This document shows, piece by piece, positions 31,946 to 32,099 of a DNA stretch of 32,099 bases; the first letter of the stretch is position 1; every line of letters starts with the position of its first letter. The DNA lies in contig DKGH01000023.1 in the NCBI GenBank assembly GCA_002453165.1, positions 1 through 32,099 of the forward strand, read 5' to 3'. The notes beneath the pieces were generated by a model. It saw nothing but the letters and a program-made list of their open reading frames with translations. It was not told the DNA's origin and made no database searches. Source of the stretch: Verrucomicrobia bacterium UBA6775. Its GTDB lineage: Bacteria; Verrucomicrobiota; Verrucomicrobiia; Limisphaerales; UBA1096. A program made the position numbers and the translations under genes.

Positions 31946-32061
31946 CCCAATCGCCCTTGGCCAACGGCGCTCAAACTTGACCTCCGATAGACCGGAACAT
32001 ACGCTCCCCCCGCCGCTTGGCCAAGCGACTCAGTTTCAACATACCCGGCCAAGTCCCACAA
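31946..32061. other. Intergenic region before tRNA-Thr
   Basis: These 116 bases hold no gene. They contain a partial palindrome (TTGGCCAA at 31957-31964), a perfect 14-base copy at 32014-32027, and a degraded GGCCAAG at 32048-32054. No clear promoter or terminator was recognised. Confidence 0.6.
32014..32027. repeat. Palindrome upstream of tRNA-Thr
   Basis: CGCTTGGCCAAGCG, perfect 14-mer, 34 bases before the tRNA start, outside any gene. Confidence 0.92.
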
Positions 32062-32099
32062 GCCAGTGTAGCTCAGTGGCAGAGCAGCTGTTTCGTAAA
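32062..32099 (+). tRNA. tRNA-Thr (anticodon CGT), 5' part, cut by the window end
   Basis: The 38 visible bases fit a tRNA: acceptor strand GCCAGTG, TA, D stem GCTC with loop AGTGGCA and GAGC, base A, anticodon arm GCTGT, loop TTCGTAA. The anticodon CGT reads threonine codon ACG. The rest, including the T arm and the pairing 3' acceptor strand, is beyond the window. Confidence 0.85.

Overview
The window looks like chromosomal DNA of a free-living, probably marine, Verrucomicrobiota bacterium (PVC superphylum). The case rests on gene content: a PVC-type heme-binding CxxCH protein with HEAT repeats, a PQQ-like propeller, ThuA and DUF1080 proteins, a PPC-domain protein, a sulfatase, two CotH-kinase-like proteins and lamin-tail-domain repeats. 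Background GC is high, roughly 55-60% by eye. No phage, transposase, CRISPR array or complete RNA gene was seen. A tRNA-Thr(CGT) begins at the right edge and is cut off there.

Layout. 1-2626 (+): the end of a Cys-rich protein, a PII protein (glnB-like) and dnaA, with a 435-base gene-free gap before dnaA that holds DnaA-box-like sites. 2623-3834 (-): membrane-anchored amidohydrolase, convergent with dnaA. 3844-4248 (+): small YkvA/DUF1232-like protein. 4238-18235 (-): a long leftward run. In transcription order it holds a tightly coupled cluster (sulfatase, CotH-kinase protein, alpha/beta hydrolase, M24 peptidase), a TIM-barrel epimerase ending in a clear intrinsic terminator, DUF1080-ThuA-PPC protein, a repeat/jelly-roll protein, a PQQ-like propeller and a TPR/GT41 glycosyltransferase. 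18270-22853 (+): PhoD-like phosphatase, ankyrin lipoprotein, HpcH/HpaI aldolase, amidohydrolase. 22855-24134 (-): two genes in conspicuously AT-rich DNA. 24145-27324 (-): PVC-type cytochrome c/HEAT protein. 27482-31945 (+): a protein of about 1487 residues with four lamin-tail domains and a CotH kinase domain.

The proteins suggest a degrader of sulfated or glycosylated organic matter. Most products have signal peptides, and DUF1080, ThuA and the epimerase fit oxidised (3-keto) sugar breakdown. That pathway is an inference from families, not proven by the sequence.

The most unusual signal is not a gene. A short palindrome, core TTGGCCAA inside a 12-base unit CTTGGCCAAGCG, is scattered across the window. 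I counted about 33 exact cores by eye, where about 0.5 would be expected by chance. It occurs singly and as two-unit nested palindromes, inside genes and between them. The 12-base unit is in frame with the code and free of stops in all six frames, encoding LGQA, LAKR or WPSA. Copies concentrate at signal-peptide junctions, inter-domain linkers and immediately after stop codons. They are missing from the AT-rich block. This is a highly iterated palindrome family, similar in principle to HIP1, uptake sequences or Rickettsia palindromic elements, and its function is unknown from this window.
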